Below, in pieces: positions 50,339 to 61,346 of a DNA stretch of 64,000 bases (its first letter is position 1; each line of letters opens with the position of its first letter). The position numbers and the translations under genes are program-made. The stretch is from the NCBI RefSeq assembly GCF_964340395.1, contig NC_135571.1, forward strand, positions 292,001 through 356,000, written 5' to 3'. The notes below the pieces were generated by a model. It saw nothing but the letters and a program-made list of their open reading frames with translations, was not told where the DNA came from and searched no databases. Origin of the DNA: Glandiceps talaboti (Eukaryota; Hemichordata; Enteropneusta; Spengelidae).

Positions 50339-51240
50339 GCAGATTGGTGCGAAATTTGGTGGGAACATTCTTAAGGGGGTGTAAAGTAAGATTTGTTCAT
50401 GACATGATGATCCCATCAGTAATATGCAAATTAGGGCTAAAAATGTGTCTTTTTGATTAAAAATCTATAATTCCAAAACTACTGAGCAGATTGGGCTGAA
50501 ATTTAATGGGAATGCATCTAGGTATGTATGGACGAAGAAAAATTAAGCATACAATGATTCAAGTGAGTGATATGCAAATTAGGCATAAGAATGTTCATTT
50601 TTGATCAAAAACTTATATCTCAAAAAGCACTTGGTCAGTGAGTCTGAAACTTGGTGAGATGTTTCTGAAAGTGTTATTCTGCAGATTTTCTTCAAAACAT
50701 TTTGACAAAATTGGCCCTAGCAACCATGACCACGCCCTTATAAACAACCAAAATGGCAGTATTTTTTGGTCAAATAACAACATTCAAAAAATGTTTGCAA
50801 ATACCCTAGCAACCATGACCACGCCCATAGCAACAGCCAAACGGTTGTGTATTTCACAAAGTTAACAACAGGGTTTAATAGACAATTGAATATTAAGCAT
50901 TCCAAAAATGTATTCAAATTTGCCTAGCAACAAGACCACGCTCATAGCAACAGTCAAATAATCACGTATATGCAAAGATAATATCAGGAATTCATACACA
51001 AGTGAACAAAAACATACACAAATGTATGCAAATATATCGAACAACATGACCACGCCCATAGCAACAGCCAAATGATAGCATATATCGTAAAGATAGCAAC
51101 ATGGTTGGATAGGGAACTGGATACTCATTCAGCAAATGAACACCTATTGTTAGCATGGACTAGCATATGGATAAACATTTTTAAAAACTGTACAGTTGTG
51201 CTACAACACCATTGGCGGTATTTTTTACATTGATCTATTA
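50339..51240 (+). repeat. Dispersed repeat (right flank of K array)
   Basis: Homologous to 39201–40084: GGGCAGATTGG, TGAAATTTAATGGGAATGC, AATATGCAAATTAGG, several CCTAGCAAC...CACGCCCATAGCAACAG internal repeats, and a matching end CTGTACAGTTGTGCTACAA. It is uncut here, unlike in the units inside the array. Confidence 0.8.
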
Positions 51241-51528
51241 TTGTTCCACCTTTTCAACACCATAGAACATTATGTCATGTTGGATTTTGGCGCCATAGAA
51301 TTCTTTTGATTGATTGATTGATTGATTTGATTTATTAATTCCTAAATAGTAGATTGTATTTAATGTGTTGTATTGCATTTTGAAATCTGACTTTAGTCAA
51401 AATAGGATCTAACTTACATACCGTGATGTTTTATCAATCACTTAGTGTAGATTGCACTGATATAGAACATGATTGAGTTCTCCCAAGAGTATGTAATTGT
51501 AACCACCTTCATTATTATTACTTTACAG
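51241..51528 (+). other. Intron sequence with a (GATT)n run
   Basis: TTGATTGATTGATTGATTG near 51308 and AT-rich DNA up to the next acceptor; nothing else recognised. Confidence 0.5.
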
Positions 51529-51804
51529 AGCCTGTGGCTCCTAAAGTGAATGATATTACCATGTATGACACAACCACCATCACAGTAACATGGAACATTT
51601 CCACAGACACAGTATATGACAAATTTGAGATCACTTATCATGGAAGTGAAACTAGTTACAGTAACACAGTGTATGTTGATGATGAAGAGTTAACTGAGTA
51701 TCAGTTGATTGATCTAACACCTGGAGAGTCTTATGATATCGATATGAAAACTTTCAGTGGGAATGAAGTTAGTACTGCTAGCAACACAGTCACACAGAGA
51801 ACAA
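51529..51804 (+). CDS. Exon: FN3 domain 22
   Basis: 92 codons, phase 1–1 (acceptor CTTTACAG, donor AA|GTAAGT). PVAPKVNDITMYDTTTITVTW, DTVYDKFEITYHG, LTPGESYDIDMKTFSG. No Cys. Nearest relative in the window is FN3 domain 9 (25035): TVYDKFEI and the GESY motif are shared. First of four single, well-diverged FN3 exons near the membrane. Confidence 0.93.
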
Positions 51805-52621
51805 GTAAGTTATTGTCTGTAGATATGCATGTGTATATAAAATAACAATGATGACCTAATGATAGAATAGTGATACACAATGTAGAAATATGTGATACAG
51901 ACGATTTCATTCAAGTCTCAGAATCATTAGCTGTGAATTGATGTTGAAACAAACTATAGCTTCAATTTCAAGGGTCAGTAATAATGTACTGTACAAGTGG
52001 TTTGCATAGATATTAGGCTTGCATCATACATGTACGTGTAGCATCACATTAGTATGTATAACACCATTCGACTTGCCTACATGTAAGTATACATTTCCTA
52101 TGTTACTGCAGCTGTGTACAGCTGAAGCTAACTGGAAACATCATTTGTTGGAATGTGATGCAGTGTCTTATTGATTAATTTATATTTGTTTATTTTATCT
52201 ATTGAAACTTTCTTTAAAGAGGCTTAAAAATCATAGATAACCTGGTTAGCTAAATCTAGTCTTCCCAGGACCCTCTAAAAGTGTTTATACAGATTGATAA
52301 AAAATCTCATTCAATCACTGCTCTTGCTTGGAATTTATGAGATAAACAATAACAGTTGATAAATGATTTGATGTATATGTTTCATCACAGAACATGCACA
52401 TGATGGTAAAAGAGTACCATGGTAAAAGAGTGCTATTGATTGGAGATATTGGCCAGGGTAGAACCTTTTGTGGTAGTCATTAGTGTTTGAGAGGTCCTGA
52501 GTTTGAGTCCTGGCCAAGCTCAACTTAAATATCCTTGGTTTACTTCAACACTTAATGATATTAATGAATGAGATATGTCAATTATGCAGTGATATGAATG
52601 TTATTTTTGTCCTATTTTTAG
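51805..52621 (+). other. Intron with a possible tRNA-derived SINE fragment
   Basis: Around 52450–52530 the sequence GAGGTCCTGAGTTTGAGTCC followed by TGGCCAAGC resembles the B-box region of tRNA-derived SINEs. The A-box side is weak and no second copy occurs in the window, so this is tentative. The rest is anonymous. Confidence 0.35.
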
Positions 52622-52888
52622 GACCCACTGCAGCAACAAACATAGCAAAGGAAAAGGCTGACTCTTACACAATGGATTTAACATGGGATATTGATGACGA
52701 TTGTTTATGGGAGATGTTTGTAGTGCATTATCTTGGTGATAAGGAAGGAGAGCCTAAGAGTAAAACCAGCACATCCACATCAATCCAACTTGAAAGACTT
52801 CGAGCAGGTGATACATATACAATCTATATTGTCACCATTAAAGTTGACCAAAGAAGTGATGATAGCGATTCCATCAGAGAAACTACTT
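52622..52888 (+). CDS. Exon: FN3 domain 23
   Basis: 89 codons, phase 1–1 (acceptor ATTTTTAG, donor CTT|GTAAGT). PTAATNIAKEKADSYTMDLTW, DIDDDCLWEMFVVHYLG, a Ser/Thr/Lys-rich loop, LRAGDTYTIYIVTI. One Cys in DDDC. The Leu-x-x-Gly-x-x-Tyr core of FN3 is present without the Pro. Confidence 0.9.
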
Positions 52889-53236
52889 GTAAGTAAAATC
52901 ACCATGTGTTATATTCTATATTATTATGTTAATTAAAAGGGAAAATACATTGTAAAAATCATGTGTATATTATTTGCTGATGATACAGTTTTTTTTAACT
53001 TTCCCAGATAATTGTTGTAATATAGACCTAGACTGTAGATACACACTTACAAACTGTAGTTACCTGGTGCAGAGTAAACAAACTTACAATTAATCACCTC
53101 TAAACAAACTATATCATCTTTAGAAAACAGAGAATGGAAATATTCCTCAGTGTTACCTGTCACATAAATAACTGGTTATTGATGAAGTTGAAGTTACATC
53201 GATTATGGGAGTCACCCTGCACAGACATCATAATTG
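52889..53236 (+). other. Intron sequence
   Basis: About 350 bp of AT-rich DNA; nothing recognised. Confidence 0.5.
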
Positions 53237-53867
53237 GTCAAATCATGCTAATATGGTTAATTCTGAAACTAGAAAAAAATGTTGATATCTTATTTCGATT
53301 GAGACATTCAGTACCAAAACATATTCTGGTCCTGTACAAAACTTTCATACAAGTAACAACCAAACATTTCATATGGTCTGGAGGTTTTGGGGTTTCACTT
53401 AGCATTCACATACAGCCAAACATTTCATATGGCCTGGAGGTTTTGGGGCTTCACTTAGCATTCACATACAGCCAAACATTTCATATGGCCTGGAGGTTTT
53501 GGGGCTCCACTTACCATTCACAAGTAACAACCAAACATTTCATATGGCCTGGAGGTTTTGGGGCTCCACTTACCATTCACAAGTAACAACCAAACATTTC
53601 ACATGGCCTGGAGGTTTTGGGGCTTCACTTAGCATTCGCATACAGCCAAACATTTTATATGGCCTGGAGGTTTTGGGGCTCCACTTATACCATTACATAC
53701 ATCTACTAAATATCTATATTTCCCAGAAGATGACAGTCAGAGCTATAACTTTCGGTAACCGCACTACATGCTCTTCCATTTACTTTCAACAATGCACATC
53801 AATTCACACTTTCAAAAACAAGTTGACAACTCACCTTTTCACTCTGGTTTACAGTGTGTCATATTAA
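53237..53867 (+). pseudogene. Broken LINE reverse-transcriptase fragment with an internal minisatellite
   Basis: The 5' part (to about 53352) reads KLEKNVDILFRLRHSVPKH, ILVLYKTFIQ, a stretch typical of the end of non-LTR reverse transcriptases. The 3' part (about 53728–53867) reads AITFGNRTTCSS..., SIHTFKNKLTTHLFTL and a stop, again the usual C-terminus. Between them lies a minisatellite (53343–53690) whose unit still reads PNISYGLEVLG in one frame, the residues expected right after FIQ. So the minisatellite grew out of the RT gene itself. Non-functional: frames break between units. Confidence 0.7.
53343..53690. repeat. Minisatellite, ~55–60-bp unit, 6 copies, within the LINE fragment
   Basis: The unit contains CCAAACATTTCATATGGCC, TGGAGGTTTTGGGGCT and CACTTACCATTCACA, with an alternate linker (AAGTAACAA or ATACAGC). 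Frame shifts between copies. Confidence 0.92.
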
Positions 53868-54101
53868 AATTGAATTACTCTCATCAACATCTTTTGAGAT
53901 TTGTTTTACATGTCTATCTCAGTTGAAACCCATGTTTTAGCCCCCATATACATGTGTATGTATAGTCTTAGATCACTTTGTGTCATCTTTGTTTATGTTT
54001 TCACAAAAACCCAAAATTCAGAATCTACATGTATTGTAACTGAAAGTTGTTTGTTTTCAGAGATATTGATAGCCATTTGATCTTTATATTTTGATCAACA
54101 G
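53868..54101 (+). other. Intron sequence
   Basis: Anonymous DNA up to the acceptor ATCAACAG. Confidence 0.5.
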
Positions 54102-54374
54102 CACCACTTGCACCTGGTGAGGTGAAAGTCTATTTTAAGACAGATACCATGTTTGAAATACAGTGGGAAGAACCTTGCAATAAAACATCGGATTGTCACT
54201 ATGATGGCTTTGTTTTGAGATGGGATCCTCCAGATGGAGAGATTACCAGTCAAGATGATGATGCTTACAATGCTAATCTGGAAAACTTGGTACCAGGAGT
54301 ACTGTATAATGTCTCTGTACTAGCAAACAGTAGTAACACATTGAGTGACCCAGAATATACAATAGACAGGACTT
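54102..54374 (+). CDS. Exon: FN3 domain 24
   Basis: 91 codons, phase 1–1 (donor CTT|GTGAGT). PLAPGEVKVYFKTDTMFEIQW, EEPCNKTSDCHYDGFVLRW, LVPGVLYNVSVLANSS. Two Cys (PCNKTSDC) lie close together in the B–C loop and could form a small disulfide loop. Sequons at NKT, NVS and NSS. Confidence 0.92.
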
Positions 54375-55041
54375 GTGAGTATTCAATTTATGTATGCTAA
54401 CTTTACTTATAGCTCATTCTAGTAACATATATTTTGGTGTTTCAACACTTCTCTATGAGGCCAAACATTTGTAGCAATTTACTATATATGATAACACTAT
54501 GTTTAGTAAATGTAACATTTGATGTCATTCGTTCCCCAAGATCTTTACTTCTATTTCATGACATCTTTCAAGAGTAATATTGGCAGTAGTGTAAAGACGT
54601 AGTATTGACACCTTTTTCATTGTGAAAGTGATTAATTTATTTATTCAAATCTTTGATTACATCTGTGCAAATTTTGAAGATCCTGTTGTGTTGTTAAATA
54701 ATTAATACTGAGCCTCCTTACGCTTGTGCCACTATTGAAGAGAAGAGGAATTCTTGATTTGACATTTCTGCATGGTTGGATGTGAAATATGATTGGTCAG
54801 CAATATTGTCCCACTTTTCTTTTTATGTACATGTACCAATTTATAGCCATAAGAACATTTATTATTACTACCGGGTATTATTTTTACAACCAAAATGTAG
54901 CGGTAATCCACTGTTTTGCAACTTGTAACTTTTGTGTTCAAACAAATATCCTGGTAGAAAGCAGATTAATTTATAGAAACATTACTTGTCATGTATATTT
55001 ATGAAACAAAAAGATTTAATTTTGATAATTTATTGTTTCAG
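54375..55041 (+). other. Intron sequence
   Basis: About 670 bp of AT-rich DNA; no repeat or coding element recognised. Confidence 0.5.
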
Positions 55042-55335
55042 TGACAGCAAAACCAGAAAACTTCCAGGTAACAAGTATTGGCGCATATTACTTGGTTGTA
55101 TCATGGGACTATCCAGAGGGCATATTTGAAGAATATGAAATGACAGTTGAGTCTAAGAAAAACACAGACAATGTTAAATTTGAACTTCCTGACTCAAAAG
55201 ATGAGAACCCCAAATCAAATATCACAGGTCTTAAAGCATTCACTGAATATGATGTGACACTGCTCACCATTAGTGCTGAGCAAAGTCAAACAAGGAGTGA
55301 ACTTGCCACATTGACAAACGTTACTGCTTCTGCTC
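55042..55335 (+). CDS. Exon: FN3 domain 25
   Basis: 98 codons, phase 1–1 (acceptor TGTTTCAG, donor CTC|GTAAGT), the longest FN3 exon here. TAKPENFQVTSIGAYYLVVSW, YPEGIFEEYEMTVES, a charged Lys/Asp/Glu loop, LKAFTEYDVTLLTIS. The Pro-Gly turn is replaced by Ala-Phe. No Cys. Last single-exon FN3 domain before the membrane-proximal region. Confidence 0.92.
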
Positions 55336-55689
55336 GTAAGTAAATTCATATTTTAGCGTAATTTTTTCATTGTTCCGAGTGTACATTCCTTCAAAGGAAT
55401 TCATGTGTTATGAAATCAAAAAGATATATAATAATAATAACATTCTGTATGTTATTATATAGAAAGACATTGGACATAGTGACAAGTAAAATAAGATGTA
55501 CTGTCAAATAGTAGTACATGTAGCACCAGTTGTACTACCCACATCGGCTACAGAAAGATCATAATGCAATGTTAGTTAGTTTTTGGGAAGTTTATCTGAT
55601 TAGCAAGATTTAAAGTTTTCATCTGAAACACTCAGATATCATCAGTGTAATAATGATGATATCCTGTTTGGTTTGAATGTAAAGTATTT
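55336..55689 (+). other. Intron sequence
   Basis: Anonymous AT-rich DNA preceding a dispersed repeat. Confidence 0.5.
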
Positions 55690-56600
55690 TTAGCCCCCAG
55701 TGGGCACCACCTGATTTGGGGGGGGGGGGGGCTGTTACATTGGGTTCCGTCAGTGAGTGTCTGTCCATCTGTGTGTTCACCGTCATATCTGTGGCATGTA
55801 CCAACTGAATTCAACTAAACCTGGCACAAAGGTTATATGCTATGTGAGACATATGCACACCCCATTGTTTTGTGAATGAATCAAGTTTGGTTGAGTGGTG
55901 GAAATATTTGTTGATAAATTTCACAATATGCATCATAACTTTGGATTTTGACCTTGACCTTTCTGAATCAAACAGTTCAAGTGACAATATTTTAATCATG
56001 ACTTTGGTTTGAGTGTGGGCATTTGTTAATGTAATACATAGTGACTCCATTCAAGAGCCTAAACCAATATTATCAATGATGAGCTTTCTTTTAAGACCTT
56101 GACCATTTGACCTTGAAAGTCTTCAAGGTCAAAGAGCCAAATTTAGGTTGTCTTCGTACCTTTCTGAATCGAACAGTTCAAGTGACAACATTTTAATCAT
56201 GACTTTGGTTTGACTCTGGGGCATATAAAAGTTATTTAATTTCATGACCTTGACCTATATACCATACTTTTGATAGAAAGCATACTTTGCCTGTTATCTC
56301 CAAAAGTTTGATACATACGGACACCATTGAAGTGTCTACCCTCACATTATCAAGGATGAGCTTTCTAATAATACCATGACCTTTGAGCTTGACCAACATT
56401 TTCAAGGTGAAATGACCAAAAAATTGACCAAAAAAAGAAGTTGAATACACAAACACTCCATTTGAATGTCTACCCAAAGGTAAGCTTTTCTTTATGCCGT
56501 GACCTTTGACTTTGCCTTTGACCTCCATATTCAAGGTCAAATAGTAAATTGGTCAATAAATTATGAAGTTTTGTATCTAGAGACACCATTTAAATGTGCA
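55690..56600 (+). repeat. Dispersed repeat, most complete copy (~0.9 kb)
   Basis: Begins TTTTTAGCCCCCAGTGGGC, has a G-run at about 55718–55731, then GTTACATTGGGTTCC, GGCATGTACCAACTG, AAACCTGGCACAAAGG, and three or four blocks with GACCTTGACC/TTCAAGGTCAAA motifs. The same order is found in the A–G introns and, in part, at 25601, 27340, 29810, 34180 and 62560. No ORF and no terminal repeats seen. It may be an old SINE- or MITE-like family. Confidence 0.8.
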
Positions 56601-56789
56601 CAGTAACTTTGACAAAAAGCACAAATTAGAGAGTACATGTATATCGTCAATTGAAGGCTTGTTCTTTATGTAACTCATCTTAAGTTTTGATAGATCATGA
56701 TTCACATTGTTTCTTGTTTTACATTTTACTGAAATGACATCATAATCTGTATTCATCATGTTTTGCTTATTGATATTGTTTATATTCAG
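56601..56789 (+). other. Intron sequence
   Basis: Short AT-rich stretch up to the acceptor TATATTCAG. Confidence 0.5.
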
Positions 56790-56942
56790 CTCCTCGGCAA
56801 ATGACTAACAGCACTCCACCCACTGACAGTGAAAGTATAAAAATAAGTGAAACAACTATAACAGTCATGTTTACTGATGATTTATTCTCACATGAAGATG
56901 GACCAATATTGTACTACAGTGTTATTGTAACTGAAGATGACG
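56790..56942 (+). CDS. Exon: membrane-proximal region, part 1
   Basis: 51 codons, phase 1–1 (acceptor TATATTCAG, donor ACG|GTGCGT, a weaker donor than the others). PRQMTNSTPPTDSES, KISETTITVMFTDD, GPILYYSVIVTEDD. The GPIxYYxVIVTE pattern resembles the first half of the last FN3-like domain of type R3 receptors. In this gene it is the first domain divided among several exons, as is usual near the membrane in this family. Confidence 0.85.
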
Positions 56943-58513
56943 GTGCGTATTTGCATATTATCTCCATCATGTTTTGCTAAGGTTGGGGCACCTTGGTAAT
57001 AGAAGGGAGGAATTGGGTAAAAGTTGCAGAGCTTCCCATACACTCTACTATAATTTTGTTTAGGAATCCCAGTTAAGTGACTGGGGAACATAGGTATATT
57101 TTACCTGATTACCACCCTTTAACAAAAAGACTGTCACCAGTATTTTTCTTCCTTCAGCCAGGAAAATACAAGTAACCGAGGGCACCTTCTCACTACATAT
57201 TAATAATTTGTATAATAATAACGTATACATTACTTATTGCTCAAGCCTGAATTTGTTCCTATTTATGTTTTGATTATGAGTCTTTGGAAGTCATTTATAC
57301 AGATGATGACATGCACTTGTATTGAATACCTTCAGTTTAGGGAGGTACGGGATTACACAGAAGGTATTGTCCAGTTTAGGGAGGTACAGGATTACACAGA
57401 AGGTATTGTCCAGTTTAGGGAGTTACAGGATTACAAAGAAGGTATTGTCCAGTTTAGGGAGTTACAGGATTACACAGAAGGTATTGTCCAGTTTAGGGAG
57501 GTACAGGATTACACAGAAGGTATTGTCCAGTTTAGGGAGGTACAGGATTACACAAAAGGTATTGTCCAGTTTAGGGAGTTACAGGATTACATAGAAGGTA
57601 TTGTCCAGTTTAGGGAGTTACAGGATTACATAGAAGGTATTGTCCAGTTTAGGGAGTTACAGGATTACATAGAAGGTATTGTCCAGTTTAGGGAGGTACA
57701 GGATTACACAGAAGGTATTGTCCAGTTTAGGGAGTTACAGGATTACATAGAAGGTACTGTCCAGTTTAGGGAGTTACAGGATTACACAGAAGGTATTGTC
57801 CAGTTTAGGGAGGTACAGGATTACACAAAAGGTATTGTCCAGTTTAGGGAGTTACAGGATTACACAGAAGGTATTGTCCAGTTTAGGGAGGTGCTGGATT
57901 ACACAGAAAGTATTGTCCAGTTTAGGGAGGTGCTGGATTACATAGAAGGTATTGTCCAGTTTAGGGAGGTGCTGGATTACACAGAAAGTATTGTCCAGTT
58001 TAGGGAGGTGCTGGATTACATAGAAGGTATTGTCCAGTTTAGGGAGGTGCTGGATTACATAGAAGGTATTGTCCAGTTTAGGGAGGTGCAGGATTACACA
58101 GAAGGTATTGTCCAGTTTAGGGAGGTGCTGGATTACATAGAAGGTATTGTAGTTAAGCACAGGAAACAGAATTTATATGTAAGCTATACAGTAGAATAGA
58201 ACTTTGTGTCCCGCTCCATCTAATAAGTGTTAGTTTCAGATTACCATTTGTGCATGTTTTCCTCATCTAGGCTCTTGTTTATGACACTAGCGAGCACATG
58301 TTCAAGGCTTTTGTCTTGTTCTTGCCAAGCAGTGGTGAGCATACTGTAGTGTACCTTGCAAGTGTTCGCTATGCATTATGCCTAGCAACAAAACCACACC
58401 CATAGCACAGCCAAATGATGGTGTATGTTGCAAAGATAACATAGCTCATAAGGCCAAGTGAATAAACTGCTGTTATTTTTTGTTAATCATGCACATCTTT
58501 TATTTGTACATAG
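56943..58513 (+). other. Intron with a 39-bp minisatellite
   Basis: Starts GTGCGT and ends ACATAG. Holds the array at 57333–58150 and a fragment of the 39201-type dispersed repeat at about 58378–58470 (CCTAGCAACAAAACCACACC). Confidence 0.7.
57333..58150. repeat. Minisatellite, 39-bp unit, ~21 copies, open in one frame
   Basis: The unit contains GTCCAGTTTAGGGAGGT, ACAGGATTACACAGAAGG and ATT. The 39-bp length and lack of stops give a 13-residue periodic peptide (core FREVQDYTEGIVQ) inside a 320-codon frame (57237–58199); a minus-strand frame is open too. Variants (GTTACAGG, GTGCTGG, ACATAGAAGG) cluster towards the 3' end. No acceptor or donor ties it to the phosphatase gene, so I call it intronic. 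Confidence 0.93.
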
Positions 58514-58654
58514 ATGAATTTGAAGATTATAAACCAGAAAGTGGTCGAAACCCTAACCCAGAGATGCCAACATGGTCTCAAGCTCAAACTACTCAGGGAG
58601 GATTGAGATACCAAATAGAAGACAGATACACCTACCCATGGCCACATGAGGAAG
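58514..58654 (+). CDS. Exon: membrane-proximal region, part 2
   Basis: 47 codons, phase 1–1 (acceptor ACATAG, donor AAG|GTAAGT). DEFEDYKPESGRNPNPEMP, TWSQAQTTQGG, YQIEDRYTYPWPHEEG. Hydrophilic, with Pro, Asn, Trp and Tyr; it corresponds in position to the loop joining the halves of the last FN3-like domain in R3 receptors. No motif of its own is recognised. Confidence 0.85.
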
Positions 58655-59470
58655 GTAAGTACATGTAAAACATTGACTATTCTGATAGTATTCATATTCC
58701 TTGACTTCCTTTCTTCCTTTGTGTTGTTCATGTATTGAAGGTGACACATAACAATGACAGATGAGGAGGTGTTAAAAGGCCCGCCTCCCCTATTTAAACG
58801 GCGAAGGTCCTGTGTGGTCATTTTGCTAAATAATAGTGTAGGGGTAACAACCTAGTGGTACACTCCTGCTAAACTGCAGTTTTCCATGTTGCTACCATTG
58901 ACATCTACTGTACTGTGACCAAGTCATAATGAATATATGATGTATGTAATTACCACATTCGTTTTCAATAAGAATGGAAATTCAAGGTACATTTCTTGAA
59001 ATTACTTTCTGTCAGAAAAGCTACACCAACTTTGCCATTGATAATGTTATACATTTGTCAATCAACATGTAGTACATGTGCACACTAATGTTCTAATCCT
59101 AATGACACTTACATTATCTCCTAAATAAACACAATTAGCTGAAAATCACAACCCAGCATACAGTTATTCTAAATGAACTCTTTCTGCAAAAGTGTGCCGT
59201 ATACATGTACATGGTTACAAGAAGTAAATTTGAAGAATTGCCTATCTACCATTATGGTATGATAAAATAGTATGTAAGATAAATTCAATTTTGATAATTT
59301 TGAGGTAGGTGATACTTCTAAGTCACACATTTGATACACAAATTTTATGTAGTAGGCCACGGTGGAAGGACTGTGAGTAGGCCTATAGGTAAAAAAGGAT
59401 GTCCAAAACAACTATTGTTTGAATGGCATGTTGGTCGGAGTTGTTAGTACATAGTACAATAAGTTATCAG
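58655..59470 (+). other. Intron sequence
   Basis: About 800 bp of anonymous DNA before a LINE fragment. Confidence 0.5.
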
Positions 59471-59704
59471 ACTACATTGTCTTCGCCTGACTGGGCATAT
59501 AATGAGACACAATGAGGTAGCCAGTCAAGTACTGCTTTGGGAACCAGATGTTTTGCTCTATCGTGACTGGCCATACACAATGTTGAAAATGATCAGTGAA
59601 AAGGAAACTGGAATGAGCGGAAAGACACTGTTGGATACTATGCAATATTGTACACAATGGAGTAAACTCATCATCACTCAACATTGCTCATTTTTTCATA
59701 ATTA
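59471..59704 (+). pseudogene. LINE reverse-transcriptase C-terminal fragment
   Basis: In one + frame reads RLTGHIMRHNEVASQVLLW, EPDVLL..., METGMSGKTL-like ETGMSGKTLLDTMQ and CTQWSKLI before a stop. The R-L-x-G-H-x-x-R-x start, VLLW and the closing D-T-x...x-W-x-x-L-I pattern are typical of the endings of many non-LTR retrotransposon ORFs. Short and isolated in an intron; clearly not functional. Confidence 0.6.
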
Positions 59705-59787
59705 ATAACACAATATTTATTTTCAGCTTATTAGTGCCATATTAATATTCTTACAAATACATATTGTTCTGAATATTACGCCCAAAG
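59705..59787 (+). other. Intron end before the RRKR exon
   Basis: Two acceptors are possible. TTATTTTCAG at about 59716–59725 is the stronger match, but the frame set by the preceding exon then meets a TAG at once. CCCAAAG at 59787 is weak but keeps the frame. See the next entry. Confidence 0.5.
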
Positions 59788-59908
59788 GGTCAAGACGTAA
59801 ACGAGCTGAAGCACCAGTGTTCAGAACAATTGGTGAAAATAGTTCCTGTGAAGTATCAGATGAAGAAAACTATTGCAATGGTCCCTTGGGACATTCAAAA
59901 TCATACAG
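59788..59908 (+). CDS. Exon: membrane-proximal region, part 3, with an RRKR convertase-type site
   Basis: 121 bp, phase 1 in, phase 2 out (donor ACAG|GTAAGA). Reads GSRRKRAEAPVFRTIGENSS, CEVSDEENYCNG, PLGHSKSY. RRKR followed by Ala fits the R-x-(K/R)-R furin-type consensus, so the ectodomain may be cut here and held non-covalently, as is known for LAR-type and some other receptor phosphatases. Two Cys (SSCEV, NYCNG) may pair. The acceptor is weak. A second + frame is also open through this exon and the next, but only this frame gives the FN3-type sequence downstream. Confidence 0.78.
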
Positions 59909-60513
59909 GTAAGACAAGTTGTGGGTAAGATATTGTACAGTGCGATGTTCTTGTGCCTATTTGATGCAACATAAAGGGCTGAATATGGGTTTTGTGGACT
60001 ACATTTGTACATCTTACTAAAGTCTGGCCCTTTCACCAATCAATCTCAGTCCACAAAACTGATATCCAGGCCATAATGTGTAATATTAATTGTAATCTTT
60101 CCATTGGGAATATTAATATATTGTGAGAATAATAGGAAAAGTAGTTCAGGAGTGATGTATTTGTTTAAAATCTTACATAACTAATTGATGTAAATATCCT
60201 ACATAAGACAAGTCGAGGGTAATTTGTTGCAAATCGTAATGAAATATTGTATTGTGCTCAAAGTGAAAATGAGTATGTCTTTTAACTCCATTTGTACATG
60301 TTATATATCTCTGGTGTCGTGAGATGTAGGACTATCCCAAGAGATGACTGAATTACACTCATTGTATTGTAACATCTTTTCTATATTTAATGAGCTAACC
60401 CTTATCTCCATTCACCATGAAAAGGTTACCTGCCAACACATTGGGCTAATGCCCATATTAGGGCAGTTATGTTGTAATATTATTTTTTTTTTTTGTACTT
60501 TTGTACCATGTAG
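59909..60513 (+). other. Intron sequence
   Basis: About 600 bp of AT-rich DNA with a T-run at 60482–60494; nothing else recognised. Confidence 0.5.
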
Positions 60514-60581
60514 ATATCAATTCAGGTGTTATACAGAAGGTGGTTATGCTGATACACCTTTATCAGAACCTATCAGGACAA
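60514..60581 (+). CDS. Exon: membrane-proximal region, part 4 (end of last FN3-like domain)
   Basis: 68 bp, phase 2 in, phase 1 out (acceptor CATGTAG, donor CAA|GTAAGT). Reads RYQFRCYTEGGYADTPLSE, PIRT. The YxFRxYTxxGYADTPLSEPIxT pattern is the hallmark G-strand end of the membrane-proximal FN3 domain in R3 receptors and fixes the frame for the neighbouring exons. Confidence 0.92.
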
Positions 60582-61346
60582 GTAAGTGTTAGATTTTGTG
60601 TTATATTTAATGACCAATTATTTGTTACTGAAAACTGTAACAATTGTCTTAAATTCAGCAAACATCACCGGTCAGTACAGTTTTATAACAATGAAGCCAG
60701 CTAAACTGTGTAGAGTGTATGTTGACCCAGGTTACAATGAACAACACAAAGACACTTAAATTTCAAATACCTTTATGTACAAATGTAGTATATATACTAC
60801 AGCAATACATTTTAAGTTGTGAGATTTATATAGTAATGTTCATTATCATGCATGAGCCAAGTTGAACAAAAAATGTAGAATATATATACTCTGGCTGTTC
60901 TGTATGTGACCCACATTATCAGGTCTTTGAGTCCTGAAAACAAGTAATAATACTGGGGAACACTTAGTGACTTTAATACTGCCCTTCACAAAAAAAAATA
61001 TGTTAGCCAAATTATGTAAATGTTGTTTACTTTGTGAAGTGAAGGTCATTTACATTACATTTAAATACAATAATGTGTAAAAGAACTACACCACTTGGAA
61101 TACAAAAAATGTATAATTAATTTGTATTTTAGAATTACTGTGTGTTAGTTATTTAGTTGCAAGAATGAATATTCACTCAGAGTTCATACTTAGTAATGTA
61201 AGTTTCTACTCATGAGTTAGAAGAGGGATTCATTTCCAAGAAATGTTTTGACTCTTTGAGTAAAAACTCCCATTACTAAGTTTGTTATTGAAAATAAGAA
61301 TGAAGACAGAACTGACACAATTTTACTATATAACGATGATATCTAG
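60582..61346 (+). other. Intron sequence
   Basis: About 760 bp of AT-rich DNA; no repeat, RNA or coding element recognised. Confidence 0.5.

Noticed and set aside
58835-58870. tRNA-like segment (AACCTAGTGGTACACTCCTGC)
   Set aside because: Only one box-like stretch; no cloverleaf could be formed and no B box at the right distance.
59726-59787. Upstream extension of the RRKR exon to the stronger acceptor at 59725
   Set aside because: With the phase set by the preceding exon it meets a TAG within two codons.
59788-60581. Alternative reading frame through exons 59788 and 60514 (acceptor at ...GGTCAAG)
   Set aside because: Open in both exons, but the resulting protein lacks the YxFRxYTxxGYADTPLSEP pattern that is diagnostic of the R3 membrane-proximal domain.
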